From: Oscillatoria acuminata PCC 6304
GTDB taxonomy: Bacteria > Cyanobacteriota > Cyanobacteriia > Cyanobacteriales > Laspinemataceae
Assembly (NCBI RefSeq): GCF_000317105.1
Contig: NC_019693.1
Span: 4,465,227-4,529,226, forward strand
Direction: 5' to 3'
DNA: 64,000 nucleotides
In this document: positions 47,414-55,204 of the stretch, one piece after another
Position numbering within the stretch: the first letter of the stretch is position 1
How the letters are laid out: each line of letters starts with the position of its first letter
Translations under genes and position numbers: made by a program
Notes under the pieces: model-generated
Databases searched by the model: none
What the model was told of the DNA's origin: nothing
What the model saw: the letters and a program-made list of their open reading frames with translations, nothing else

Positions 47414-49201
47414 CTACAACCCCTTAAACTCATCCTGCAACGCTGGATAACCGCGATAAGTCTGCCGTAACTTATCAATATAACCCTGCCACCCGGAGGC
47501 ATCTTTGAGGATATCCAGATAAATTGATTTGAGCATCTGGGCGTGCATCGCGGCAATTTGGTAATTTGATCGCGTCTTACCCTGAATATGCTGCATCACC
47601 ACCTTCTCATAAATGGCGATCGCCTCTTGAGGGCGATGTTCCTTCACCGCCTTTGCAATTTTCAGGTCCGTAAACTGCCCACATCTAGAGTTTTGAGATA
47701 AGGCGATCGCCTCATCCCACTCTCCCTCCTCTAAATAGATTTCCACTAAGTCATTCAGATGACCTGCCAACCCCTCCAGGACCTGTTTGCGGGTCAGTTC
47801 CCACCGCTTTAACCCCGTTGCCGCTTCTTTCAGTTGATGATACAGCGCGAGAGAATAGCCATGTTCCCGCAACCTCAGCATCAACACCCGATAGAGATTT
47901 TCTAAGTCCCCTTGCTCTTGATAAAACTCACTTAACTCAGTCATAATTTGTTGGTCTTGGGAGCGGATTTCATAATAAGTATTGGTTTTTCTACCGTCTA
48001 ACTCGATATAATTCCGTCTGCCCCTAGAAATCCATCGTTCTAACGTTGCCCGATATTTTTCCACCTCCCCTTTGTCCCGCCAAAAAAAGGCCAACTCCAC
48101 ATACTGAAAAGGCTCGTTTAAATTTGCCTCCCGTAACCGTAGAAAATTTTCCTCATCCCCCAACTGGAGATAAAAATTCGCCATCCAATCCAGAGTATTC
48201 TCATGATTGCTACATTCCGGGAGTTGTTGAATCACATAGAGATAATCTTCCGGCATCGTACAAATCAAATCCAGGGTATCGATAATCACCCCATCCAGTT
48301 CGTCGTCCTCGAAAATCTCCCACTTGAACAAAGACAGCAAAGAATCAAGATAACTTTGCTTCTCTGGCATCTGCACTTCTGATGTCTCTACCGCATTCGC
48401 AAATAGCTTTAATGCCGTCGTCACTTCATCGCTTCCGATTAAATAGTCTTCGTCGATAAAGTATTGATTTGCCTCCGTCACCACCTTCCACAGGACATCA
48501 ATTTGGTCCTGAAATTTCAGGGTTGGGACTACCGAAAAGACCTCATCCAAGTCGGGACAATCCACATCATCCTCATCCTCATAGTCATCATAATAATATC
48601 GGTCTTCATCATAAGAATTTTCTGCTTCAAGAAAATTGTCATAGGTTTCATCAAAAAAATCATCAATTTTTTGTTTGAGTTTGAACACTATTCCCTGTTT
48701 TTTTTGTGGGGGCTGAATCAGTTCCGGGGACAGGTTGACCTCAGACAACAGCAGATGACGCACCTCGGGAAATTCCTCCACAAATTTCAACACCATTTCC
48801 ACTAACTTATCCACCCCCATCCCTCGCAACGCCGCTTCCAAATCGTCAGGAATGGAGGAAGCAGAGGAATCTTCGGCGAACTCCTCCTCCTCCTCATCCG
48901 CATCATTCCCCACCAACTCATTGGGGTCACCATAAAGCGCATACAACAACACCGCCACCCGATGCTCACAAACGGCACCCTCAGCAGCACAAGTACAATT
49001 CGCAGAAACATTGCCGCCACCGCTGCGAATTTCTACACTGTAGAGACCCGTTTTGGTTTCCACCTTCGCTGTAATTCCCTTGCCAGACATATAAAACTGA
49101 TTAATCAAACTTGTTTCATAGCACAATAATCCCGCTTCAAACTTATCTGGATTATCGGCAAATTGTTTAATGTCTTCTAACGTCAACTTGTTTAAATTCA
49201 T
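47414..49201 (-). CDS. SWIM zinc-finger protein, paralogue 2
   Basis: A 595-residue protein with the same plan as paralogue 1. The SWIM finger (NCTCAAEGAVCEHRVAVLL) lies near residue 75, then an acidic linker (DADEEEEEFAED). An extra segment with a strongly acidic patch (YDEDRYYYDDYEDEDDVDCPD) follows, then helical repeats ending in AIAIYEKVVMQHIQGKTRSNY. Its ATG at 49201 is fixed by comparison with paralogue 1, because both genes read AGCTACTTATGAATTTAAAC at the start; the upstream frame to 49231 is not conserved. The C-terminal helices resemble TPR units. The function is unknown, and tandem paralogues plus a pseudogene scrap show local duplication. Confidence 0.85.
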   Translation of the reverse strand: MNLNKLTLEDIKQFADNPDKFEAGLLCYETSLINQFYMSGKGITAKVETKTGLYSVEIRSGGGNVSANCTCAAEGAVCEHRVAVLLYALYGDPNELVGNDADEEEEEFAEDSSASSIPDDLEAALRGMGVDKLVEMVLKFVEEFPEVRHLLLSEVNLSPELIQPPQKKQGIVFKLKQKIDDFFDETYDNFLEAENSYDEDRYYYDDYEDEDDVDCPDLDEVFSVVPTLKFQDQIDVLWKVVTEANQYFIDEDYLIGSDEVTTALKLFANAVETSEVQMPEKQSYLDSLLSLFKWEIFEDDELDGVIIDTLDLICTMPEDYLYVIQQLPECSNHENTLDWMANFYLQLGDEENFLRLREANLNEPFQYVELAFFWRDKGEVEKYRATLERWISRGRRNYIELDGRKTNTYYEIRSQDQQIMTELSEFYQEQGDLENLYRVLMLRLREHGYSLALYHQLKEAATGLKRWELTRKQVLEGLAGHLNDLVEIYLEEGEWDEAIALSQNSRCGQFTDLKIAKAVKEHRPQEAIAIYEKVVMQHIQGKTRSNYQIAAMHAQMLKSIYLDILKDASGWQGYIDKLRQTYRGYPALQDEFKGL

Positions 49202-49481
49202 AAGTAGCTGCTGATAGTAGGGGATGGACAAATCAGATTTTACCCTAGAAAAACCCTAGGCGATCGCCCGGTGAATTTTCTAGGGGACATCCGCCAGGAG
49301 TCCCCCAATTCCCCACTCCAGGGGACCCTTGACCCCCAAACCCAATCGATGGGGTTTATCATAAAAACATCACTTTAAAATAACAGACCCAGCAGTAGGA
49401 TAGGGCAGTATCAAAAAAGCTCTGCCTGCGCTGTGCTGAAGAGAACATATAATTTGTACTGCACTGATGGAGAGTATTGCG

Positions 49482-50198
49482 ATGACATCCACCCAACCTC
49501 AAGCGATCGCCTCTCGGTTGAATCCCCCTCAATCCTTACCCCCCTTAGAAAACGGCGATCGCTTAATTCGTCCCCAATTCGAGCGCCGCTATCACGCCAT
49601 GCCGGACATCAAAAAAGCTGAACTCATTGAAGGAGTGGTTTATATGGCATCCCCCTTACGCTTTCGGTCCCATGCCAAACCTCATGGATATCTGATTACT
49701 GTATTAGGGTTGTATCAATCTGCCACCCCTCAAGTGGAAATGGGAATTGAACCCACCGTGCGCCTAGACTTAGAAAACGAACCCCAACCCGATGGCGTCT
49801 TATTAATCAGTCCTGAAAACGGGGGACAATCCACCCTTGACGAACAGGGATATATCCAAGGTGCACCGGAACTCGTCGCCGAAATTGCCGCTAGTAGTGC
49901 CACCATTGACCTGGGGGATAAAAAACGAGCCTATCGCCGCAATGGAGTCAAAGAATACATCATTTGGCAAGTGTTTGATGAAAAAATTGATTGGTTTCGG
50001 TTAGAAGAGGGGGATTATGTATCCGTAACGCCCGATGAGCAAGGAATCATTCGCTCTCAAGTCTTCCCCGGATTGTGGCTAGATATTCCCAATTTGCTGC
50101 AAGGGAATATGCAGCAAGTTTTGACCGTTTTGCAAGCGGGAATCAGTTCCCCGGAACATCAAGAGTTTGTGCAACCTTCATCCCCGGAAACTGTTTAA
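49482..50198 (+). CDS. Uma2 family restriction endonuclease-like protein
   Basis: A 238-residue protein of the Uma2 family (DUF820), a PD-(D/E)XK nuclease-like fold that is greatly expanded in cyanobacteria. Expected active-site positions are present: Glu in AELIEGVVYMAS, Asp in PQPDGVLL, Glu in LVAEIAAS and Lys in KKRAYRRNGVKEYIIW. Function is unproven for most members; DNA cleavage in defence or mobile-element control is proposed. The ATG at 49482 has GGAG nine bases before it, itself inside an earlier in-frame ATG at 49467. It lies 138 bp upstream of the STAND gene in the same direction. Confidence 0.88.
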   Translation: MTSTQPQAIASRLNPPQSLPPLENGDRLIRPQFERRYHAMPDIKKAELIEGVVYMASPLRFRSHAKPHGYLITVLGLYQSATPQVEMGIEPTVRLDLENEPQPDGVLLISPENGGQSTLDEQGYIQGAPELVAEIAASSATIDLGDKKRAYRRNGVKEYIIWQVFDEKIDWFRLEEGDYVSVTPDEQGIIRSQVFPGLWLDIPNLLQGNMQQVLTVLQAGISSPEHQEFVQPSSPETV

Positions 50199-50336
50199 TT
50201 CCGAGGGACAACAAACCCGGTTTTAAATCTCTATTTACTCTGTCGCCGGATATTGGTATCGGACAAAGGGTGAACCGTTCCATCCAGAGGGCGATCGCGT
50301 TATAATCCTGAAAATACCCATTCCCTCTGCATCGCC

Positions 50337-53300
50337 ATGCCATTCAAACTGGGAAAAGTCCAAAAGCGCCTGTTAACTTGTAGCGGTTTACTCGTTGCTG
50401 GAACCTGCTCTACTCCGGTTTTAGCATACTTCGGCATCACTGCTGCTGCGATTCCCATCGTGAGCACTATCATCACCGGAGTCAGCACTATGATCACCGG
50501 AGTCACTGGCGGATTAGTCGCCAACGATATTGGCAACATCACCGATAGTCTGGGTAAAACCCAAGGCATTCTCATCAACCATGACTTAACCAAAGCAGTG
50601 GGACGGGCGATCGGGGGCCTCATCCTGGCAATGGCGGAAGAACCCAAATACAAACCGCAGAAAAAAACCCTCGAAAAACTAGCACAGGCAGCAGCAAACA
50701 ACTGGGAAATCGTCATTACCAGCGAAGCAGAGGAACCCGAAAACCGCTATGGCGACTTAACCGAGGACCAACTCACCCAGATGGTACTCAATCCTCAGAA
50801 ACCCGTGCTCAAAATAGAGGAATGGGAATACTTGCTACGGGACTGGTTAGAAGAATTAGCCCAAGTTAAGTTAGACGATACCATCCGCAAACAGCTTGCC
50901 ATCGAACTGCGGAAGAAATTTCCCATCGCCTTGCGCGAAACCCTTGCCGATGACTTTAAAACCGGGGGGAAAGCATTTGCCAAGCTAACCATTTCCCTAT
51001 TTCGGGAACTGCACAGCAAGATGGTTGAGCAACAGAGCGAAATTCTCCAGAAGTTGCAGGAGGTGGGAGAAAGTCAGTTCAAATTAGACCAAGCATTGAC
51101 TCGGTTAGGACAGTTGGGAGAATTGCAACCGGGGTCCGAGGAAACAATCGCCGAATTTCAGGCATTGGGGAAAGGAATTGCTACCCTCCTCGTAGAAGTA
51201 AGGGAAATCAAAGAAAATACGGTGGCGATTCAAGGGGGAATTTCGGAATTGCTACAGTCGAAAGAGCAACAGTTGGACTTGTTGCAGCGGATTGATGAGC
51301 AGACGAAGGAACGGCGACCCCGGGAACCCCAGGAGAAACCGCAGGTTGTGGGACTGGAAATATTACCCCCCGTTCCCCTGTGGGTGGGGCGAGAAACGGT
51401 GATGGAACGATTACAAACCATTCTCACCGGGGAAAATGGCATCAAAGTGATTGCCATTATCGGGCAAGGGGGAATCGGGAAAAGCAGTCTTGCCGCCAAA
51501 CTTGTAGAAGCAGTTGGGGTAAATTTAGCTGGGGCCAAATTAGGGGAAACCTGCTCTTATGACGGAGTATTCTGCCTCAAAACCCAGTCAGGGACGAGTT
51601 TTGATGAAGGGGCAGAGTTTTTATTGGATGCCTTGGGGATAGCAGCAGCAACAGCGCAGGCAGAGGGGAAAATTCGCCAGATTATTGCCGGATTAGCGCG
51701 AGGGCGGTATTTGCTGGTACTGGATAACCTGGAGGATATTTTACACCCCTCCCACCATCCCCAGGCTGGATATGCCACCTCACCGGAGTGGGGAAAATTG
51801 CTGAATGCCTTAGTGTATGGCAATCATCGCAGTCAGACCCTCATCACCAGTCGGCAACTCCCGGGAGATTTAGCCGATGCGCGGGATGTGGAAACTAGGA
51901 ATTTCGCGACCCTTCCCGATACGACTTTGGTACATCGAGAAACCCTGGATGGGGTATCCGTAGAGGCAGGGGTGGAACTGTTGCGCCAGAAACAACTGAG
52001 GGATTCCGAGGCAGATTTGCGCTGGGTGGTGGAACGAGTGGGGGGACATACTTTTATTCTCACCCAATTGGGGAATTTTGCCAAAGATAAACCGGGATAC
52101 CTGCGCCAGCATCCCGAGTTGGTGGTGCAAAGTGCGGAACCGATTCTGAAAGCGCAATTTGCCCGCATCAATAAGAATGGGCGAGATTTGCTGCGCCGGA
52201 TGTGTGTGTTACGGGTGGGGATTAATCTGCGAGGGTTGACGTTTTTACGGTTGTATGCAGATGGGTTACAGAAGGATGTCCGGTTTGTGTGGGTTCAATG
52301 GCGAAAGCAACCCCTGAACATGACTGAGGCAGAAATTAAAGAAACCGAGCAGCAGGTCAATCGTTTAGTGGAAAGTTCTCTGGTAGAGTGCCAGTATGAT
52401 GAAGAACGCCAAGAGAATTTATACAGTCTCCATCGGTTAGTCGTCGAGTTTTTGCAAACTCAACATCAGCAGGAGTTGCCTCGGTTATTTCGATGTGTTT
52501 ATCAGTTTTATCAGTCAGAGAAGTCAGTTAAGAAACCGAAAATTTTAGAAGATTTGCGCCCAGTTTTGGAAGCGCAGCATTTGGCATTTCAGTTGGGAAA
52601 TTATCGACAATCTTGCGAGATTTTGGAAGTAGAAATTAGTAAATTTTTAACGTTATGGGGATATTGGAATTTACGAAGAGCGCTGTATGAACAATTACTT
52701 CCAAAGTTTAATACAAGACTAACTCAATATTATGCTTTACGCTGCTTAAAGTCCTTGGCGTATATTCATCGAGATACTGGAAATTGGGATTTAGCCGAAA
52801 AATACTTGCGTCAAGTTATAGCAGTTGAAGAAAAAATAAAAAATATTCCCGGTGGAAAAGAAAGTATTGCAAGCTCTTGGGGACTTTTGGGAGATATCCA
52901 GCGAAATCGCGGCAACTGGGATGAGGCGGAGCGTCTGTATCAGCAATATTTAGAAGTGATGACCGAATTGGGCGATCGCTCGGGGATGGCAACCTCTTGG
53001 GGAGTCTTGGGAGATATCCAGCGAAATCGCGGCAACTGGGATGAGGCGGAGCGTCTGTATCAGCAATATTTAGAAGTGATGACCGAATTGGGCGATCGCT
53101 CGGGGATGGCAAGCTGTTGGGGAGTCTTGGGTTCCATCCAGCGAAATCGCGGTAACTGGGATGAGGCGGAGCGTCTGTTTCGGCAATCTTTGTCCTTGAG
53201 AACCGAATTGGGCGATCGCTCGGGGATGGCAAGCTCTTGGGCAAGTTTGGGAGATATCCAGCGAAATCGCGGTAACTGGGATGAGGCGGAGCGTCTGTTT

Positions 53301-53624
53301 CGGCAATCTTTGTCCTTGAGAACCGAATTGGGCGATCGCTCCGGCATGGCAACCTCTTGGGGTTGTCTGGGAGACAACGAACTGGGTAAAGGCAATCTCG
53401 ATACTGCGGAACAATATTTAACTGAAGCATTACAACAGATGGAAGAATTGGGAATGACTTGGCATATTGCTGAAGCCAATTTTGACCTCGCGCGACTCTG
53501 GCGCAAGCGGGGGAACGAAGAAATTTCCCAACAGCATTACCAGAAATCCCATCAACTCTATCAACAATTAGGTGCAATGAAGGATTTAGAACGGATTGAA
53601 CGGGAGTGGAATCAGAAAGTCTAG
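50337..53624 (+). CDS. NB-ARC/TPR STAND ATPase
   Basis: A 1095-residue signal-transduction ATPase. Residues 1-75 contain hydrophobic stretches (LLTCSGLLVAGTCSTPVLAYF, ITGVSTMITGVTGG) that may be an effector or membrane segment. A helical/coiled-coil region to about 320 follows, then an NB-ARC domain with Walker A IGQGGIGKSSLAAKL near 374, Walker B RYLLVLDNLEDIL near 457 and QTLITSRQL. A winged-helix-like region leads to TPRs from about 800. Four 40-residue TPR units (GDIQRNRGNWDEAERL) are nearly identical in DNA as well. STAND proteins oligomerise on ligand binding and trigger an effector; many act in phage defence, which is only an inference here. The ATG at 50337 is plausible. Confidence 0.88.
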   Translation: MPFKLGKVQKRLLTCSGLLVAGTCSTPVLAYFGITAAAIPIVSTIITGVSTMITGVTGGLVANDIGNITDSLGKTQGILINHDLTKAVGRAIGGLILAMAEEPKYKPQKKTLEKLAQAAANNWEIVITSEAEEPENRYGDLTEDQLTQMVLNPQKPVLKIEEWEYLLRDWLEELAQVKLDDTIRKQLAIELRKKFPIALRETLADDFKTGGKAFAKLTISLFRELHSKMVEQQSEILQKLQEVGESQFKLDQALTRLGQLGELQPGSEETIAEFQALGKGIATLLVEVREIKENTVAIQGGISELLQSKEQQLDLLQRIDEQTKERRPREPQEKPQVVGLEILPPVPLWVGRETVMERLQTILTGENGIKVIAIIGQGGIGKSSLAAKLVEAVGVNLAGAKLGETCSYDGVFCLKTQSGTSFDEGAEFLLDALGIAAATAQAEGKIRQIIAGLARGRYLLVLDNLEDILHPSHHPQAGYATSPEWGKLLNALVYGNHRSQTLITSRQLPGDLADARDVETRNFATLPDTTLVHRETLDGVSVEAGVELLRQKQLRDSEADLRWVVERVGGHTFILTQLGNFAKDKPGYLRQHPELVVQSAEPILKAQFARINKNGRDLLRRMCVLRVGINLRGLTFLRLYADGLQKDVRFVWVQWRKQPLNMTEAEIKETEQQVNRLVESSLVECQYDEERQENLYSLHRLVVEFLQTQHQQELPRLFRCVYQFYQSEKSVKKPKILEDLRPVLEAQHLAFQLGNYRQSCEILEVEISKFLTLWGYWNLRRALYEQLLPKFNTRLTQYYALRCLKSLAYIHRDTGNWDLAEKYLRQVIAVEEKIKNIPGGKESIASSWGLLGDIQRNRGNWDEAERLYQQYLEVMTELGDRSGMATSWGVLGDIQRNRGNWDEAERLYQQYLEVMTELGDRSGMASCWGVLGSIQRNRGNWDEAERLFRQSLSLRTELGDRSGMASSWASLGDIQRNRGNWDEAERLFRQSLSLRTELGDRSGMATSWGCLGDNELGKGNLDTAEQYLTEALQQMEELGMTWHIAEANFDLARLWRKRGNEEISQQHYQKSHQLYQQLGAMKDLERIEREWNQKV
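52893..53372. repeat. Four 120-bp tandem repeats coding TPR units
   Basis: Units begin at 52893, 53013, 53133 and 53253 (GATATCCAGCGAAATCGC or TCCATCCAGCGAAATCGC). Units 1 and 2 are identical for about 100 bp. Units 3 and 4 share a different central block (CGGCAATCTTTGTCCTTGAG). The pattern shows recent pairwise duplication in frame inside the STAND gene. Confidence 0.92.
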
Positions 53625-53747
53625 GGCTGTAGTAAAATAGGGGCGAGTCGCAGAAACCAGTTTGCTGTGATAATTGGGGAATTTCTCCCCAGATTGGCTC
53701 ACGCACATCGGTTTTAATTTTATTAACTTTTATCGGACAATACAACC

Positions 53748-54077
53748 ATGTCAATTCCCTCTGAAGTTCTCGCTAAGTTAAAAATTTTAGAAACCCTTTA
53801 TCAGCAAGGTAAATCTAATGAAGTCATTAACCAGACATTAGACAAAATCATTAACCAAGAGTTGGCGGAGTCTCGACAAAAAAATCAGGAACTCGAAGCC
53901 GAAATCCAAAGATTTGAACAACAGTATCAAATGTCATCGGCTGAATTCTATCAACGATTCCACTCGGGAGAATTAGGCGATGAAATTGACTGGGTGGAGT
54001 GGAACGCTTTTTATCATCAAATGTGGATGACATTGCAAGAGCAGATTAAACTTTTGCAATCTACAGACAATCTATGA
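53748..54077 (+). CDS. Antitoxin-like coiled-coil protein (partner lost)
   Basis: A 109-residue acidic, helical protein (IPSEVLAKLKILETLYQQGK, then coiled coil RQKNQELEAEIQRFEQQY and GELGDEIDWVEWNAFYHQM). Small cyanobacterial proteins with a closing GELGD..WVEW block often precede a toxin gene, so an antitoxin role is likely but not proven. The stop codon overlaps the ATG of a second cistron (ATGA at 54074) that stops after ten codons (MIIEDDLTTL). Its continuation has been replaced by a duplicated piece of the zeta-like gene. This is the surviving half of a broken TA operon. Confidence 0.65.
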   Translation: MSIPSEVLAKLKILETLYQQGKSNEVINQTLDKIINQELAESRQKNQELEAEIQRFEQQYQMSSAEFYQRFHSGELGDEIDWVEWNAFYHQMWMTLQEQIKLLQSTDNL

Positions 54078-54106
54078 TAATTGAAGATGATTTGACTACT
54101 TTATAA
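54074..54106 (+). pseudogene. Remnant of a second-cistron (probable toxin) gene
   Basis: An ATG overlapping the upstream stop codon (ATGA) opens a frame of only ten codons, MIIEDDLTTL, ending at TAA 54104-54106. The overlap is the usual coupling of antitoxin and toxin genes. The frame stops at the join with the duplicated zeta-gene segment, so the gene was cut there. Its family cannot be known from ten residues. Confidence 0.55.
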
Positions 54107-54169
54107 CAATTCCAATCCTGCCGGTGCTAGAATTATCGCCAGTGGCATCCGGGATATTCAGGAAACCAT
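54100..54169 (+). pseudogene. Duplicated internal fragment of the zeta-like gene
   Basis: About 69 bp nearly identical (two mismatches) to 54664-54732 inside the intact zeta-like gene. In the zeta frame it reads SNPAGARIIASGIRDIQET and then meets stops. It marks a duplication or recombination joint that removed the toxin gene of the preceding pair. Confidence 0.85.
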
Positions 54170-54190
54170 CCCATAATAATACCATAAAAA

Positions 54191-54781
54191 ATGACAACAA
54201 CGCCTTTGAATGTCATCATAATAGCCGGTCCTAATGGGGCAGGTAAATCCACTACCGCCCCTGACTTACTGCAAAAAACCCTCCAAGTTGTAGAATATGT
54301 CAACGCTGATACCATTGCGGCTGGATTATCCGCTTTTCAACCGGAAAAAGCTGCATTGCAGGCAGGGAGAATCATGCTCAATCGCTTGCGCCAATTAGCT
54401 GAAAAACGAGCGAATTTTGCCTTTGAAACCACCTTAGCGAGTCGCACCTTTGCCCCTTGGATTGCGGATTTACTTCACCAGAATTATCGATTTTATCTGG
54501 TCTTTTTGGGGTTGCCGAGTCCTGATTTTGCTAGAAGGAGGGTATGTGAACGAGTTCGCCAGGGGGGACATGATATCCCGGAGGCAACGATTCACCGTCG
54601 CTATCATCGCGGTTTGTCCAATTTCTTTCAGTTGTATCGTCCTTTAGCAGATGTTTGGCATTTTTATGACAATTCCAATCCTGCCGGTGCTAGAATTATC
54701 GCCAGTGGCATCCGGAATATTCAGGAAACCATTCATGATGCTCAAACCTGGGAGAGGATTACAGGAGAATTTAACCGATGA
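54191..54781 (+). CDS. Zeta toxin family kinase
   Basis: A 196-residue P-loop kinase of the zeta/UDP-GlcNAc-kinase-like family. Known zeta toxins phosphorylate UDP-N-acetylglucosamine and block wall synthesis; substrate specificity for this short cyanobacterial subgroup is not established. Walker A is AGPNGAGKSTTA near residue 11, followed by NADTIAAGLSAF and the FETTLAS motif. The R-rich lid (RRRVCERVRQGGHDIPEATI) and the end DVWHFYDNS are typical. The gene overlaps the next ORF by ATGA (54778), so the two are translationally coupled. It sits within 20 bp of its own displaced fragment. Confidence 0.87.
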   Translation: MTTTPLNVIIIAGPNGAGKSTTAPDLLQKTLQVVEYVNADTIAAGLSAFQPEKAALQAGRIMLNRLRQLAEKRANFAFETTLASRTFAPWIADLLHQNYRFYLVFLGLPSPDFARRRVCERVRQGGHDIPEATIHRRYHRGLSNFFQLYRPLADVWHFYDNSNPAGARIIASGIRNIQETIHDAQTWERITGEFNR

Positions 54782-54972
54782 AGGAACAACCGTCAAAATC
54801 CATCTCTGAAATCTTTGAAGAAAGAACCCTCATCGATCGCGCCTTAAAAGTTGCCGCCAATCGTGCCTTTTTGCGTCACAAACAATTGGGACGTCCGATT
54901 GTAGTCTGGCAGGATGGAAAAATTGTCAAAATTCCCCCGGAAGAGATTCAGGTAGATGAAGAATATTTGTAA
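54778..54972 (+). CDS. Small protein coupled to the zeta-like kinase (probable antitoxin)
   Basis: A 64-residue charged protein (SISEIFEERTLIDRALKVAANRAF core cut to a helix) with a closing beta strand pair (RPIVVWQDGKIVKIPPEEI). Its ATG overlaps the stop codon of the zeta-like gene, showing a coupled operon. In this subgroup the small gene lies downstream of the kinase rather than upstream as in epsilon-zeta. An antitoxin role is inferred from size and coupling only. Confidence 0.72.
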   Translation: MKEQPSKSISEIFEERTLIDRALKVAANRAFLRHKQLGRPIVVWQDGKIVKIPPEEIQVDEEYL

Positions 54973-55010
54973 CTCCATCGGTCCCACCCAGGCTTATCGA
55001 TAGGGGGGCA

Positions 55011-55090
55011 ATTTCAAGGGTTAGAAACCGGGTTTCTTAATCAGATGTTCGCAAGTGGCAGGAGATGCGGTGAGAAACCCGGTTTCTGGT
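55011..55090. repeat. Paired GAAACCSGGTTTC palindrome element (copy 1)
   Basis: Palindromes AGAAACCGGGTTTCT (55023-55037) and AGAAACCCGGTTTCT (55073-55087) are linked by about 35 bp containing CAGATGTT and CAAGTGGCA. A homologous element lies at 57461-57540 with CAGATGTT and CAAGTCGCA. This is a two-palindrome unit like a bacterial BIME. Confidence 0.75.
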
Positions 55091-55143
55091 CTAGTTTTAA
55101 GGGTTAGAAACTGGGTGTTCTCGTGAGGAAAAAAAGGGTAAAT

Positions 55144-55172
55144 TTGCTAAACTGAAACCATGAACCTATAAA
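55144..55172 (+). promoter_or_regulatory. Candidate ancestral promoter of the RelN/RelE operon
   Basis: TTGCTA (55144-55149) and TATAAA (55167-55172) with a 17-base spacer. Without the IS66 insertion it would lie about 45 bp upstream of the RelN start codon. It now reads into the transposase gene instead. Confidence 0.5.
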
Positions 55173-55204
55173 AAGGCGGTTTGAGCGACAGCCTAACACA
55201 CAAT

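Noticed and set aside
52816-53754. Minus-strand open frame of 312 codons opposite the STAND TPR repeats
   Set aside because: It is a shadow of the repeated plus-strand TPR units. Its protein is an artefact repeat rich in Pro, Ser and Arg, with no ribosome binding site, and the plus-strand protein is clearly real.
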